Of a stretch of DNA of 34,528 nucleotides, positions 16,896-24,857 are shown piece after piece. The translations under genes and the position numbers were made by a program. The notes under the pieces are model-generated. The model did not search any database. It saw only the letters and a list, made by a program, of their open reading frames with translations, and had not been told where the DNA came from. This DNA is from a bacterium (lineage in GTDB: Bacteria > Vulcanimicrobiota > Xenobia > Xenobiales > JADMJV01): contig JAFEBA010000032.1 in the NCBI GenBank assembly GCA_018266105.1, forward strand, positions 1 through 34,528, in the 5' to 3' direction. The stretch's first letter is position 1. Every line of letters begins with the position of its first letter.

Positions 16896-18138
16896 ACTTC
16901 TCGCAACCTTTCGCTCGCTTCGAGCATTCAACTATCGACTCTGGGCGGCGGGCGCCTTTGTATCCAATGTCGGTACGTGGATGCAGCGGATCGCTCAAGA
17001 CTGGCTGGTTCTAACCGAACTTACCCACAAGAACGCAACGGCCGTGGGCATTGTGATGGCGCTGCAGTTTGGCCCCCAAATGCTCCTGATGCCGCTCACG
17101 GGATGGGCAGCAGACAACTTCGACCGCCGAAAATTGCTTATCATGACTCAGGGAACAATGGGCCTGCTCGCTCTTGGGCTGGGAATCCTGACAGCAAAAG
17201 GGACGGTCCAACTCTGGCAAGTCGATTTGTTCGCGCTCGGACTCGGCTGCGTGGCGGCTTTTGACGCTCCCGCTCGCCAGGCTTTCGTCTCGGAACTCGT
17301 GGACGAATCCGACTTATCGAACGCCGTCGCGCTCAATTCCAGTTCTTTCAACCTGGCGCGAATGGTAGGGCCGGCCGCCGCCGGTGTACTGATTCCGGTC
17401 CTCGGCAGCGGCGGACTTTTTCTTCTCAATGCAGCCTCGTTCGCCGCGGTCATTGCGGCCCTCTGCGGTCTGCGCCGGGAAGAAATGCGGGCTTCACAAC
17501 GCGGACCACGTGGGAGCCTGTGGGAGGGTTTCAGCTACGTCTGGCATCGACGTGACCTGCGCACCATGCTGCTGATGCTCTTTCTGATTGGAACCTTTGG
17601 ACTGAACTTTCCCATCTTTATTTCAACCATGTCGGTCAACGTCTTCCACCTGGGCTCCAACCATTTCGGATTCCTGACCTCGATGATTGCTGTCGGGTCG
17701 GTGGCGGGTGCGTTGCTCTCAGCCAGCCGCGATCGGCCTCGCCCCGATCTGCTTTGGGCGGGGGCCTCGGTTTTCGGGCTCGGTTGTTTAATGGCAGCCG
17801 TGATGCCCGGATACGTTGCTTTTGCGCTGTCCTTGATGTTGATCGGAATCTCGGCCCAGACTTTCACCACCACCGTAAACGGGGCTGTCCAGCTGGCCAC
17901 AGACCCCCATATGAGGGGACGAGTCATGGCCATCCTGATTGCGGTCGCCTGGGGCGGGACCCCGATTGGCGCTCCCCTGGTGGGTTGGGTCGCCGACCAT
18001 TGGGGAGCTCGCTGGTCGCTGGTGGTGGCAGCCTCCGCCGCCTTTTTGGCCGCCGCGCTGGGCTATCTTGATAAGCAATTTCTTCGTCGCTCAGCGATCG
18101 GGCAAAAAGTTGAAAAAGATTCAAGCAAGGCGGCTTGA
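16885..18138 (+). CDS. MFS efflux transporter (MFS_3/EntS-like)
   Basis: 417 residues, inner membrane, about 12 helices. Motif A of the loop between helices 2 and 3 is GWAADNFDRRKLLIMTQ; other family features are FVSNVGTWMQRIAQDWLVL near the N terminus, AFDAPARQAFVSELV and NSSSFNLARMVGPAAAGVL. This is the MFS_3 group that exports siderophores, macrolides and other small molecules. It is translationally coupled to the MarR gene. It carries two copies of the decamer: one in motif A as Lys-Leu-Leu-Ile, another near the C terminus (18070-18079, read Asp-Lys-Gln) which forms one arm of inverted repeat IR4. Confidence 0.9.
   Translation: MKLELLATFRSLRAFNYRLWAAGAFVSNVGTWMQRIAQDWLVLTELTHKNATAVGIVMALQFGPQMLLMPLTGWAADNFDRRKLLIMTQGTMGLLALGLGILTAKGTVQLWQVDLFALGLGCVAAFDAPARQAFVSELVDESDLSNAVALNSSSFNLARMVGPAAAGVLIPVLGSGGLFLLNAASFAAVIAALCGLRREEMRASQRGPRGSLWEGFSYVWHRRDLRTMLLMLFLIGTFGLNFPIFISTMSVNVFHLGSNHFGFLTSMIAVGSVAGALLSASRDRPRPDLLWAGASVFGLGCLMAAVMPGYVAFALSLMLIGISAQTFTTTVNGAVQLATDPHMRGRVMAILIAVAWGGTPIGAPLVGWVADHWGARWSLVVAASAAFLAAALGYLDKQFLRRSAIGQKVEKDSSKAA
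17133..17142 (+). repeat. Repeated decamer, single copy inside the MFS gene
   Basis: Exact ATTGCTTATC in the sense direction, read as (Lys)-Leu-Leu-Ile in the cytoplasmic loop after helix 2. Arg-Arg-Lys plus hydrophobic residues is usual at this place, so the protein tolerates the copy. Confidence 0.85.
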
Positions 18139-18167
18139 GGTTGAGCCTCGGAGAAATTGCTTATCAA
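18068..18167. terminator. Inverted pair of the decamer with a long loop (IR4)
   Basis: Exact 16-base arms at 18068-18083 and 18152-18167, separated by 68 bases. The left arm is inside the last 24 codons of the MFS gene and the right arm begins 13 bases after its stop, so transcripts of the MFS gene would end in a large stem-loop. It also precedes the stop of the convergent TerB-like gene by 3 bases. There is no T tract on the plus strand, so a terminator role is uncertain. Confidence 0.55.
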
Positions 18168-18170
18168 AAC

Positions 18171-18524
18171 TCAGGCGCCGTTTTGGTCCAACTCTTCGAG
18201 CACAGCCTCGTCGATGCCAAAGTCTTCGCCCAGACGCCGCAAGAGGGACATCTCCTTGGGGTGAAACCAGCGGTCAGCCATGGCCAGGTGCATCAACTGC
18301 ATGACCAGATCCATTCGGTCCGAACCGTCCGGCAAGAGGCCCTTGAGTTCACCAGGGTCGGGGAAATCCACTGGCTCACGCAGCCATTGTCGAGCCAGCT
18401 CGGCATCCATGTGCTCGTCATCAAAGAGCTCGTCCAGGATTTCACGTTGACGGGTATCCAGGTGGCCGTCAGCCCAGGCCATCGAAGCCAGAGCCTGAAG
18501 CAGTAGCGTGCGCTGCGGTTGCAT
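18171..18524 (-). CDS. TerB-like helical protein
   Basis: 117 residues, all helical. The two halves each carry the TerB signature of Ala/Met-x-Ala-Asp-Gly/Arg: LASMAWADGHLDTRQREIL (13-31) and LMHLAMADRWFHPKEMSLLR (about 77-96), the acidic residues of which form the metal-linked site in TerB-fold proteins. TerB-domain proteins are linked to stress and phage defence but here the gene stands alone. A second TerB-like protein of similar length is encoded at 20805. Both have IR elements at their 3' ends. Confidence 0.7.
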   Translation of the reverse strand: MQPQRTLLLQALASMAWADGHLDTRQREILDELFDDEHMDAELARQWLREPVDFPDPGELKGLLPDGSDRMDLVMQLMHLAMADRWFHPKEMSLLRRLGEDFGIDEAVLEELDQNGA

Positions 18525-18617
18525 CTGGCTGGCTTGGACGCCACACCAGAGAAACCCTAGCTCTCACTGGAGAACCTGACAGGGACCTGTTCCTTAGGCA
18601 GGGAATCGGCCGAATTG

Positions 18618-19655
18618 ATGCTCACCCGGCGCCGCATTTTTGTATTCTTCTACTTGCTCAGCGTATTGGGATTCTTTGAGCTTTGCCTGCGCGTGGCCCT
18701 GCACAACGAGCAGTTTGTGCTCAAGCTATATAGCGACGATAATGAAAGGTTTTGGCGCCTTTGGTTCGCCGCCCGCAAACGCCCGGACGAGAAGGCGGTG
18801 TTCTACTGTCACGAGTACAGTCCCACCAGGGGTTGGGTGGTGTCGCCCAATCTGCGCGACATCCACTGTATGCCGACCCAGCCCGACAAGATCCTTAACA
18901 CCAACGCCCACGGATTGCGAGGCCTGCGCGAGTTTGACTATTCACGCAAAGCGGGGGTGCGACGGATTGCTTTCTTCGGAGATTCTTTCACGTTTGGCGA
19001 GGAGGTAAGCGACGACGAAACCTATCTGGCTTACCTGAACCAGCAGTTTCCCCAGGCAGAGATCATGAACTTTGGGGTACGGGGCTATGGTTACGACCAG
19101 ATGCTGCTGTATCTGCAGGAAGAGGGCGTCAAGTATCGACCCGACATGGTCGTTCTAGCCTTCAACAGGCTGGATCTCTCACGGAACCGTCTAGACTTTC
19201 GGGACGCTCCCAAGCCTCGCTTCTTGTTGAAAAACGGCAATCTGGTTCTGGACAACACGCCGGTGCCTCGCACCCAAGAAGTCATGGCCCAGGAGCCGTA
19301 TCGCCTGAAGACTCTAGATTTGCTCAGTCTGATCGCCACACGCCTGCAGGGCGCAGCCGAGCGCCAGGAGCAATCTGAGCAACTGGCAAGAGCCATTATT
19401 CAACAGTTCGACCGCACTGTGCGCTCGATACCGGCCGAACCGGTGTACTTCTACATGCCCGTGTTGGAGGAATTGAAGGATGTCAGTCCCCAGTTAACCC
19501 GACAGGAAGCTTTCCTTCAGGGGCTAACCCAAAGCCGCTGCCTGCAGCTGCGACCGGCATTTCTCAAGTCTGGCCTCAAACTGGTTACCGAGGGACACTG
19601 GAGCCCGCAGGAACATCGCATCGCCTCCCAGGCGCTCAGCGTGCTGCTTAAATGA
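18618..19655 (+). CDS. SGNH/GDSL hydrolase-like protein
   Basis: 345 residues starting at ATG 18618, directly behind a TTG. Residues about 6-27 are a membrane anchor (FVFFYLLSVLGFFELCLRVA). The SGNH domain follows: block I RIAFFGDSFTFGEEV with the catalytic Ser, block II NFGVRGYGYDQ, block III VVLAFNRLDLSRN, and the terminal His in EGHWSPQEHRIAS. Such anchored SGNH proteins add or remove acyl groups on polysaccharides or lipids outside the cytoplasmic membrane; the exact substrate is unknown. The stop overlaps the next start (ATGA). Confidence 0.8.
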   Translation: MLTRRRIFVFFYLLSVLGFFELCLRVALHNEQFVLKLYSDDNERFWRLWFAARKRPDEKAVFYCHEYSPTRGWVVSPNLRDIHCMPTQPDKILNTNAHGLRGLREFDYSRKAGVRRIAFFGDSFTFGEEVSDDETYLAYLNQQFPQAEIMNFGVRGYGYDQMLLYLQEEGVKYRPDMVVLAFNRLDLSRNRLDFRDAPKPRFLLKNGNLVLDNTPVPRTQEVMAQEPYRLKTLDLLSLIATRLQGAAERQEQSEQLARAIIQQFDRTVRSIPAEPVYFYMPVLEELKDVSPQLTRQEAFLQGLTQSRCLQLRPAFLKSGLKLVTEGHWSPQEHRIASQALSVLLK

Positions 19656-20287
19656 AGACTCTTCAGCAATGCGAGCAATTCCTGGGGCGCGTGGGGCTGG
19701 CAACTGTCCTGCCAGGGAAGACCGCCCTTCTTCCTTGCTTGCTCTGGGAAGCCCAGGGGCATCGCGGCCCGTTTTCGGGTGCGGATCAGGCCTTCCACAA
19801 TGTCTGGAAGTGGAAGGACGAACTCCCTCAAAAGCGCCTGGCCTGGGCAGGGCGCTTACTGGGAGGCCAGGTGATTTTGCTTCATGTCTCCCTCCTACCT
19901 GCTTTTCTGGGAGCCCGCGGCCGCTTGAGCCCGCAGGAACTCTACGAGGACGGGGGCCTGAGCCGAGAAGCCCACCGTCTTTGGCAAACACTCCAGGCGA
20001 CAACAGGTTCTCTGAGTCGCGCAGAACTCAAGTCCGGGATGCTGGCCAAAGACTTCGATAGGGCCTGCCGCGAGCTAGAGCGACTGCTGGTGCTCACACG
20101 CTCGGGCAGCGTGGCTTTGAACCAGGGTTGGGACTCCAACTCTTATGCGCTGGTGGAGCGGCATTTTGCCCAGGTGATTCCCCTCCCCCACGGGCCTGCG
20201 CGGCAACTGGTTAAGGAGTCGTTGCAGCGAGCCGCACCCGAAGCCTCGGAGGCTCAGCTACGGCGCTGGCTTAAATCCATCGGCTGA
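19652..20287 (+). CDS. AlkZ/YcaQ-related winged-helix protein
   Basis: 211 residues. The segment RVGLATVLPGKTALLPCLLW and VWKWKDELPQKRLAWAGRLL, then VSLLPAFLG, resembles a branch of the AlkZ/YcaQ family annotated as AlkZ-related. YcaQ unhooks DNA interstrand crosslinks, but this shorter branch lacks an obvious QxQ catalytic motif, so glycosylase activity is unsupported. The C-terminal half (LQATTGSLSRAELKSGMLAK) reads like a winged-helix module. It overlaps the SGNH gene by 4 bases and is translationally coupled to it. Confidence 0.55.
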   Translation: MKTLQQCEQFLGRVGLATVLPGKTALLPCLLWEAQGHRGPFSGADQAFHNVWKWKDELPQKRLAWAGRLLGGQVILLHVSLLPAFLGARGRLSPQELYEDGGLSREAHRLWQTLQATTGSLSRAELKSGMLAKDFDRACRELERLLVLTRSGSVALNQGWDSNSYALVERHFAQVIPLPHGPARQLVKESLQRAAPEASEAQLRRWLKSIG

Positions 20288-20291
20288 GGTC

Positions 20292-20708
20292 TCAGAGCAC
20301 CATGACCAGCGTACCGGCCAGGATCAGGGCAACCCCCAGGCCGGCCTTGAGAGTCAGCTTCTCGTGCAGAAAAATCACGGCCAGCAGCACGGAGAGGGCC
20401 ACACTCAGCTTGTCCACCGGGGCCACCTGAGAAGCGTTGCCCAACTGGAGAGCCCGGTAATAGCAAAGCCAGGACATTCCCGTGGCCAGGCCTGAAAGCA
20501 CCAGAAAAACCAGCGTTCGCTGAGAGACCTGAGCGAAGTCCCATTTGTGCTGGTAGCTGATCACGGCTGCGGTCATCAGGAAGATCACGATGGTGCGAAT
20601 AAACGTGGCCAGGTTGGAGTTGATCTCGGCCACGCCCAGCTTGCCCAGAATGGCGGTGAGGGCCGCGAAGAAAGCCGAACCTAGAGCGTAAGACTGCCAG
20701 CTGTTCAT
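20292..20708 (-). CDS. EamA-type small transporter
   Basis: 138 residues with about five transmembrane helices and a single EamA domain (GSAFFAALTAILGKLGVAEI at the N terminus, SGLATGMSWLCYYRALQLGN in the middle, VDKLSVALSVLLAVIFLHEK near the end). Single-domain EamA proteins work as dimers; relatives export metabolites. It converges on the AlkZ-like gene with 4 bases between the stops. Substrate cannot be inferred. Confidence 0.85.
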   Translation of the reverse strand: MNSWQSYALGSAFFAALTAILGKLGVAEINSNLATFIRTIVIFLMTAAVISYQHKWDFAQVSQRTLVFLVLSGLATGMSWLCYYRALQLGNASQVAPVDKLSVALSVLLAVIFLHEKLTLKAGLGVALILAGTLVMVL

Positions 20709-20746
20709 CTAAAGATCTTAGACGCCCCGCCCTCCAACCCTAGAGG

Positions 20747-20800
20747 TGATAAGCAATTTATACGCAACGATTCCTATCGAAGGTTATAAACTGCTTATCA
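20747..20800. terminator. Inverted pair of the decamer (IR5)
   Basis: TGATAAGCAATTTAT at 20747-20761 pairs with 20786-20800 with one mismatch (the right copy reads ACTGCTTATC), loop 24 bases. It lies 4 bases beyond the 3' end of the minus-strand TerB-like gene and upstream of the EamA gene, so it could separate these two transcription units. Confidence 0.6.
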
Positions 20801-20804
20801 AAAA

Positions 20805-21152
20805 TCAGTTCGTGAGCTCGCGTCGAATCTTTTCCACCTTTTCGGCACTGAACTCGAGATGCTGAGCCAGACGAGTGATCAGGTCCTGCTCCTTGCTGTG
20901 CAGAGCGCCGTCGCTCTGCAGCATCAAGAGCACTTCTCGCATCACTTCCTCACCCGCCGAGCCAACGCTCAGGCGGCTCAAGACCTCGCCCAACTCAACT
21001 GTAGGCCCACTCAGGCAGGCTTCGATCTGGGAGACGCTGACGCTGCCGTTGGCCAGCACGCGACGCAAGAAGAGGGCTTCTTTCTCGGCCAGCTGACCGT
21101 CTGCCCAGGCGGCGGCTACCAGCAATTCTTGAATGGGTGAAAGGGTGCTCAT
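20805..21152 (-). CDS. TerB-like helical protein
   Basis: 115 residues, helical, with the same plan as the protein at 18171: LVAAAWADGQLAEKEALFLR (10-29) and MLQSDGALHSKEQDLITRL (about 75-93), each with an Asp-Gly pair and a Glu a few residues on. Identity to the other copy is low, so they are old paralogues and not a recent duplication. Its leader contains a CCCCG/CGGGG hairpin just before the ATG. Function unknown. Confidence 0.68.
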   Translation of the reverse strand: MSTLSPIQELLVAAAWADGQLAEKEALFLRRVLANGSVSVSQIEACLSGPTVELGEVLSRLSVGSAGEEVMREVLLMLQSDGALHSKEQDLITRLAQHLEFSAEKVEKIRRELTN

Positions 21153-21180
21153 GGGCCCCGTTTCGCGGGGGGAATGAAAG

Positions 21181-21194
21181 GGGCCTGCCGGCCC
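21181..21194 (-). terminator. Small GC hairpin after the P450 gene
   Basis: GGGCC-TGCC-GGCCC lies immediately after the minus-strand P450 stop codon and is followed, on that strand, by CTTTCATT. It is a short stem with a weak T run, so it is a candidate terminator only. Confidence 0.35.
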
Positions 21195-22406
21195 TCAGGC
21201 CGCCCGCACTGGGATCAGCAACTCCTGGCCGGGTGCCAGTGTAATGGCCGGTCGCAATTTCGGCCGGCTGACATCACATGGCTCAAGCCAGTAGTTCTGC
21301 AAAATCAGCCGCATCCCAATGAGCATTTCGAGCCAGGCAAAATGCTCACCGATGCACACGCGCGGACCCCCACCGAAGGGAAAATAAACTCCTTTGGGCA
21401 AGCGAGAACGCGGAGTTTCCAGCCAGCGCTCAGGTCGAAAGCGCTCGGGCTGGAGGAAGTAGTCGGGGTGCCGGTGCATGGCAAAGGGGCTCATCAGTAC
21501 AGTCGTGTTGGGGGGTATCTGGTATTCTCCCAATTGACAGCTGGTGAGACTTCGTCGGCCGATGATCCAGGCCGTAGGGTAGAGTCGTAAGGTTTCCAGC
21601 AGGGCGGCCTGCAGGTAGGCCTCGTCCTGCGCGCAACGGCGCTGTGCCTCGGGATGCCTGGAAAGCAGGTAGAGAGCAAAGGTCAATGCGTGGGCGGTGG
21701 TTTCATGGCCGGCCAGAAACAAGGTCATGGCCTCATCGCGCAATTGCTCAGAAGCCATCTCGGTCCCCTGCAGTAAACTTCCGGGCAAGATTCCCTCCAG
21801 CACTCGGTCCAAGCGCTGGCGCACGCGCTGAGGGCGGTGCCGGAGGGCGGGAAGTAAGCGCTCGGCCCATTCGTAGAAAGGCAGAGCCACCAGGCGAAAA
21901 GTCTTTACAGCCTCGTCCATGGCGCCACGCACCTCATCCACATCCACTTCCTGACCAAATAGGGTCTGAGCGATGATTTCTAGAGTAAGACGGGTCATTT
22001 CCGTCGAGGCCGAAATGACCCCGCGTTCCGGCCAGCGTCTGAGCAAACGATGGGTTTGCTGCTCGAAAGCGGGACGAAAGCTCTCCAAATTTCGAGGCTT
22101 AAAGATCGGCTGTAGAATTTGTCGCTGTTGTTTATGCAATGGATTTTCGCTGGTCAAGAGACCCTGCCCGAGCAAACGACGGGACACTTCCAGCCCTCGG
22201 CCCTTGACGTAGTTGGAAGCGTCGCTCACCAGCACTTGCTGAATCAGCTCGGGTTGGCTTAAGACCACAATCTGGAGCGGACCCATCTTTATAGCGTTTA
22301 CGGGAGCTCGTTGGGCCAATTGCTCAAAGAAAGTCAACGGATCGCGGGTTAGCTTAAGAAAAAACTCGCCAGGGTAGCGGCGATGAGGTCCAGGTATTTT
22401 GCTCAT
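21195..22406 (-). CDS. Cytochrome P450
   Basis: 403 residues from the ATG at 22406 (MSKIPGPHRRYPGEFF). All P450 signatures are present: the I-helix oxygen-binding motif AGHETT, the K-helix LETLRLYP (E-x-x-R), the PERF region FRPERW, and the haem loop FPFGGGPRVCIG with the axial Cys. There is no membrane anchor, so it is a soluble bacterial type that needs separate ferredoxin or flavodoxin partners, none of which is encoded here. It resembles the CYP110/CYP102-like fatty-acid and terpene hydroxylases in general, but the substrate cannot be told. Longer start sites would overlap the divergent phosphatase gene. Confidence 0.93.
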   Translation of the reverse strand: MSKIPGPHRRYPGEFFLKLTRDPLTFFEQLAQRAPVNAIKMGPLQIVVLSQPELIQQVLVSDASNYVKGRGLEVSRRLLGQGLLTSENPLHKQQRQILQPIFKPRNLESFRPAFEQQTHRLLRRWPERGVISASTEMTRLTLEIIAQTLFGQEVDVDEVRGAMDEAVKTFRLVALPFYEWAERLLPALRHRPQRVRQRLDRVLEGILPGSLLQGTEMASEQLRDEAMTLFLAGHETTAHALTFALYLLSRHPEAQRRCAQDEAYLQAALLETLRLYPTAWIIGRRSLTSCQLGEYQIPPNTTVLMSPFAMHRHPDYFLQPERFRPERWLETPRSRLPKGVYFPFGGGPRVCIGEHFAWLEMLIGMRLILQNYWLEPCDVSRPKLRPAITLAPGQELLIPVRAA

Positions 22407-22478
22407 AGACAGGAGCTTAGACGAGCGCGGTGGAGGCACGTGGGGGGTTTGTGAAGGATTTGTGCAGAATCTAAAACG

Positions 22479-23171
22479 ATGCGCCATTCCCTGATTCTCT
22501 TGCTGCTTGTTCATTCTTTAGGCTGGGCCGCCCCTGGCTGGCAGGAGCGCAGAGTGCCGCTGCAGGGGGTGGTCAACGCAAGGCAGTTGGGCGGAATTCT
22601 GGTGCCGGGCGGACGAGTCCGGGATGGCTGGGTCTACCGCAGTAACTCTCTTTACGCCCTGTCCGACCTCGACAAGGTCCGTCTGCGGCAACTGGGGATT
22701 CGCTCCCTTATCGATTTCCGACTGGACTGGGACCGAAAAAAACACCCGGACCGTCCGGACTTCCTGACTGAACTGCAGCACTATTATTGGGTCCCCATGA
22801 CTTTAACCACCAGCCCGACGGGCTATCGGAAGATGCCAGATGAGTACCCGCGCCAGATTCAGGAATTCTTCCATATCCTGGCGGAGGCCGATAACTACCC
22901 ACTGATCTACCACTGCGCCGAGGGTAAGGACCGCACCGGAATCACCAGCGCACTCCTATTGGAGCTCTTGGGAGCCGATCGCCCGACGATCCTCGCTGAC
23001 TATATGGCCTCAAGAGCGGCCGGCCCACGATTCCAGGTGGATGAAAGCTGGATGCAGGGAGTTTTCGAAGCGGTGGATGAGGCCGGCGGTATCGACTCCT
23101 ACCTGGAACAACACGGAGTGCCCCGCCAGGAGCTCGAATCGATTCGCAGGCTCCTGATCACCCGTGATTAG
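22479..23171 (+). CDS. Secreted tyrosine/dual-specificity phosphatase-like protein
   Basis: 230 residues with an N-terminal signal peptide (1-18, SLILLLLVHSLGWAAP). The domain follows the bacterial tyrosine phosphatase (Y_phosphatase3) pattern: VVNARQLGG at 31-39, WVYRSNSLYALSD at 51-63, IRSLIDFRLDWD at 74-85, and the P-loop HCAEGKDRTG (145-154) with nucleophile Cys146 and Arg152. It acts outside the cytoplasm, so substrates may be extracellular phosphoproteins, phosphoinositides or inositol phosphates. It overlaps the next gene, also secreted, by 8 bases. Confidence 0.88.
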   Translation: MRHSLILLLLVHSLGWAAPGWQERRVPLQGVVNARQLGGILVPGGRVRDGWVYRSNSLYALSDLDKVRLRQLGIRSLIDFRLDWDRKKHPDRPDFLTELQHYYWVPMTLTTSPTGYRKMPDEYPRQIQEFFHILAEADNYPLIYHCAEGKDRTGITSALLLELLGADRPTILADYMASRAAGPRFQVDESWMQGVFEAVDEAGGIDSYLEQHGVPRQELESIRRLLITRD

Positions 23172-23979
23172 ACTACTTTTCCTCTTATTGCTCTGCCTGC
23201 CCCTGGCCGCTGAAAACTCCAGCAAACGCCAGTTGGGCGGACGGTCGGTTTACCTCTGGACCCCCAGCCGACCGCTCAAGGCCCCTGTGGTCCTTTTCTC
23301 CCACGGTTGGCGGGGGGTCAATCATCAGACAGCAGACCTGATGCGCAGGCTGGCCCGGGCGGGATTCTTCGTAGTCGCTCCCAACCACCGAGATAGCCTG
23401 GTCGGAAGCGATGTAACCCACGACCCACAGGTTAGTTTCGATGAGCCTACCTTATGGACCCCCGATACCTATCGAGACCGTGCCGAGGACTTGGCGGCGG
23501 TTTGGAGCGCATTACGTGGCGAATTCAAGACTCAAATCGACCCGGACCGCCTCGTGCTCATGGGCCACTCGTTGGGAGGCTACACTTGCCTGGGTCTGAG
23601 CGGGGCCATTCCACAATGGGATCGCTTCGGATTTCATCCCAAAGCCCTGGTCTGCTTCTCCCCCTACACCAGGCCCTACCTGGAAGGCGGCCCCATTCAG
23701 TTGCGCGCCCCGGTCATGTATCAGGGCGGAACCGAAGACGACTTTATCACTCCCCATCTCCGCAAATCCGGAGGCACCTACGAACGCAGCAGCAGACCTA
23801 AAGTCTATGTGGAGTTTGAAGGGGCACTTCACACCTCCTGGACCGTGCTCGACCCGGACTACGAAGACCTCATCTTCAACTACACTCTGGCCTTTCTAAA
23901 ACGCCACGTCCTGGGTGAAGCCGCACCGCTGCTACAACAGCGTCAGAGTGGCGTCAGTGACCTACGAGTTGAGGATTAA
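23164..23979 (+). CDS. Secreted alpha/beta hydrolase
   Basis: 271 residues with a GTG start and a signal peptide (1-16, LLFLLLLCLPLAAEN). The triad is Ser in MGHSLGGYT, Asp in GTEDDFITP and His in EGALHTSWT. The order of motifs (LFSHGWRGVNHQTADLMRRL, then VVAPNHRDS) is that of dienelactone-hydrolase or PAF-acetylhydrolase-like esterases. It is translationally coupled to the secreted phosphatase, suggesting that the two work on the same extracellular or periplasmic substrate, for example a phospholipid; that is inference. It overlaps the LysR gene at the 3' end by 18 bases. Confidence 0.88.
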   Translation: MIRLLFLLLLCLPLAAENSSKRQLGGRSVYLWTPSRPLKAPVVLFSHGWRGVNHQTADLMRRLARAGFFVVAPNHRDSLVGSDVTHDPQVSFDEPTLWTPDTYRDRAEDLAAVWSALRGEFKTQIDPDRLVLMGHSLGGYTCLGLSGAIPQWDRFGFHPKALVCFSPYTRPYLEGGPIQLRAPVMYQGGTEDDFITPHLRKSGGTYERSSRPKVYVEFEGALHTSWTVLDPDYEDLIFNYTLAFLKRHVLGEAAPLLQQRQSGVSDLRVED

Positions 23980-24777
23980 CCGGGCCAACTGGCGAGCCTG
24001 GGGCCTGGCGTAGGCCTTCGGCAAGAAAACCTGATAGGAAACGGCGGGCAACTCATCCAGCTCCCGAGCCACAAAGCCTTTCGGAACGGGGCAAAAGGAA
24101 TTGACGACCGCCACACCCAGACCCAAAACGACAAAATACAGCGTTAGCTCCCAACCTTCTGCTTCGGCAGCCACCTGAAACGGCGGCAGACACTCCTCCA
24201 GGCGCAAGCGCTGAGGTCGGCCCGGCGGAGGCACGACCAGTTGAAGATCACGACAGTCACGCAAACGCAGTCGACGCTTGCGGGCCAGCGGGTGTTGCTT
24301 GGGAATGAGCAAGACCTGACCCACTTCCCGGAATGGTTGAACCTCAAGTTCGCTGATGTCGGCCGGAGCCACGCCCACCCCCAGATGGGCCAGACCTGAG
24401 CGCACACTCTCGGCGCCGCCCAGACGCAGTTCCAACTGTCCCCTGTAGGCCTTCAAGGCCGGCCCAAGCAGATAACGATAAGCGCCCTGGCCCGAAGCCA
24501 GGCGCAGTGGCTGTTCCGACTCGCCTCGCAGCTGCCGTTGAAAATCCTGGACACGGGCCTCCATCTCCCGTGCGAAGACCAGCAATTTTTGGCCCGCCTC
24601 GGTCAGGTGCAACTGTCGGCCCTGTTTCAAGTAGAGCGGCTGGCCCAGGCTCCTGGCCAGCTCCCTGATCTTGGTGTGCAGGGCCGGCTGAGAGAGATGT
24701 AATTCTTCGGCCGCGTGAGTGAAATTAAGGGTTTCCGCAAAGATCCGGAAGGACCGCAGCGTCTCCAAGCTATTCAT
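23962..24777 (-). CDS. LysR family regulator
   Basis: 271 residues. The N-terminal winged helix is textbook: TLRSFRIFAETLNFTHAAEE, LHLSQPALHTKIRELARSLG, QPLYLKQGRQLHLTEAG. The effector domain (about 90-270) is a little short. It is divergent from the HAD-like gene at 24858 and its start is preceded by a large dyad (24782-24807). It is the only regulator close to the secreted phosphatase/hydrolase pair, but those lie convergently and are not obviously controlled from this site. Confidence 0.92.
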   Translation of the reverse strand: MNSLETLRSFRIFAETLNFTHAAEELHLSQPALHTKIRELARSLGQPLYLKQGRQLHLTEAGQKLLVFAREMEARVQDFQRQLRGESEQPLRLASGQGAYRYLLGPALKAYRGQLELRLGGAESVRSGLAHLGVGVAPADISELEVQPFREVGQVLLIPKQHPLARKRRLRLRDCRDLQLVVPPPGRPQRLRLEECLPPFQVAAEAEGWELTLYFVVLGLGVAVVNSFCPVPKGFVARELDELPAVSYQVFLPKAYARPQARQLARLILNS

Positions 24778-24781
24778 CTAG

Positions 24782-24807
24782 ACTATAGATTATCCATAAT
24801 GAATAGT
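24782..24807. promoter_or_regulatory. LysR-type operator dyad
   Basis: The left half ACTATagATTAT and right half ATAATgaATAGT flank CC and are mirror complements at 10 of 12 positions. The site starts 4 bases upstream of the LysR start codon. LysR proteins bind T-N11-A dyads of this size between divergent genes, so it is probably the autoregulatory and activator site for the LysR gene and the HAD-like gene. Confidence 0.65.
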
Positions 24808-24823
24808 TCTCCTGGATAGCATA

Positions 24824-24833
24824 ATTGCTTATC
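24824..24833 (+). repeat. Repeated decamer in the divergent promoter region
   Basis: Exact ATTGCTTATC, followed by G instead of the usual A. It lies between the LysR operator and the ribosome site of the HAD-like gene, without an inverted partner. It is the only exact copy in a clear promoter region. Confidence 0.8.
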
Positions 24834-24857
24834 GTCTGAGCTTGAAAGGAGGCAGAA

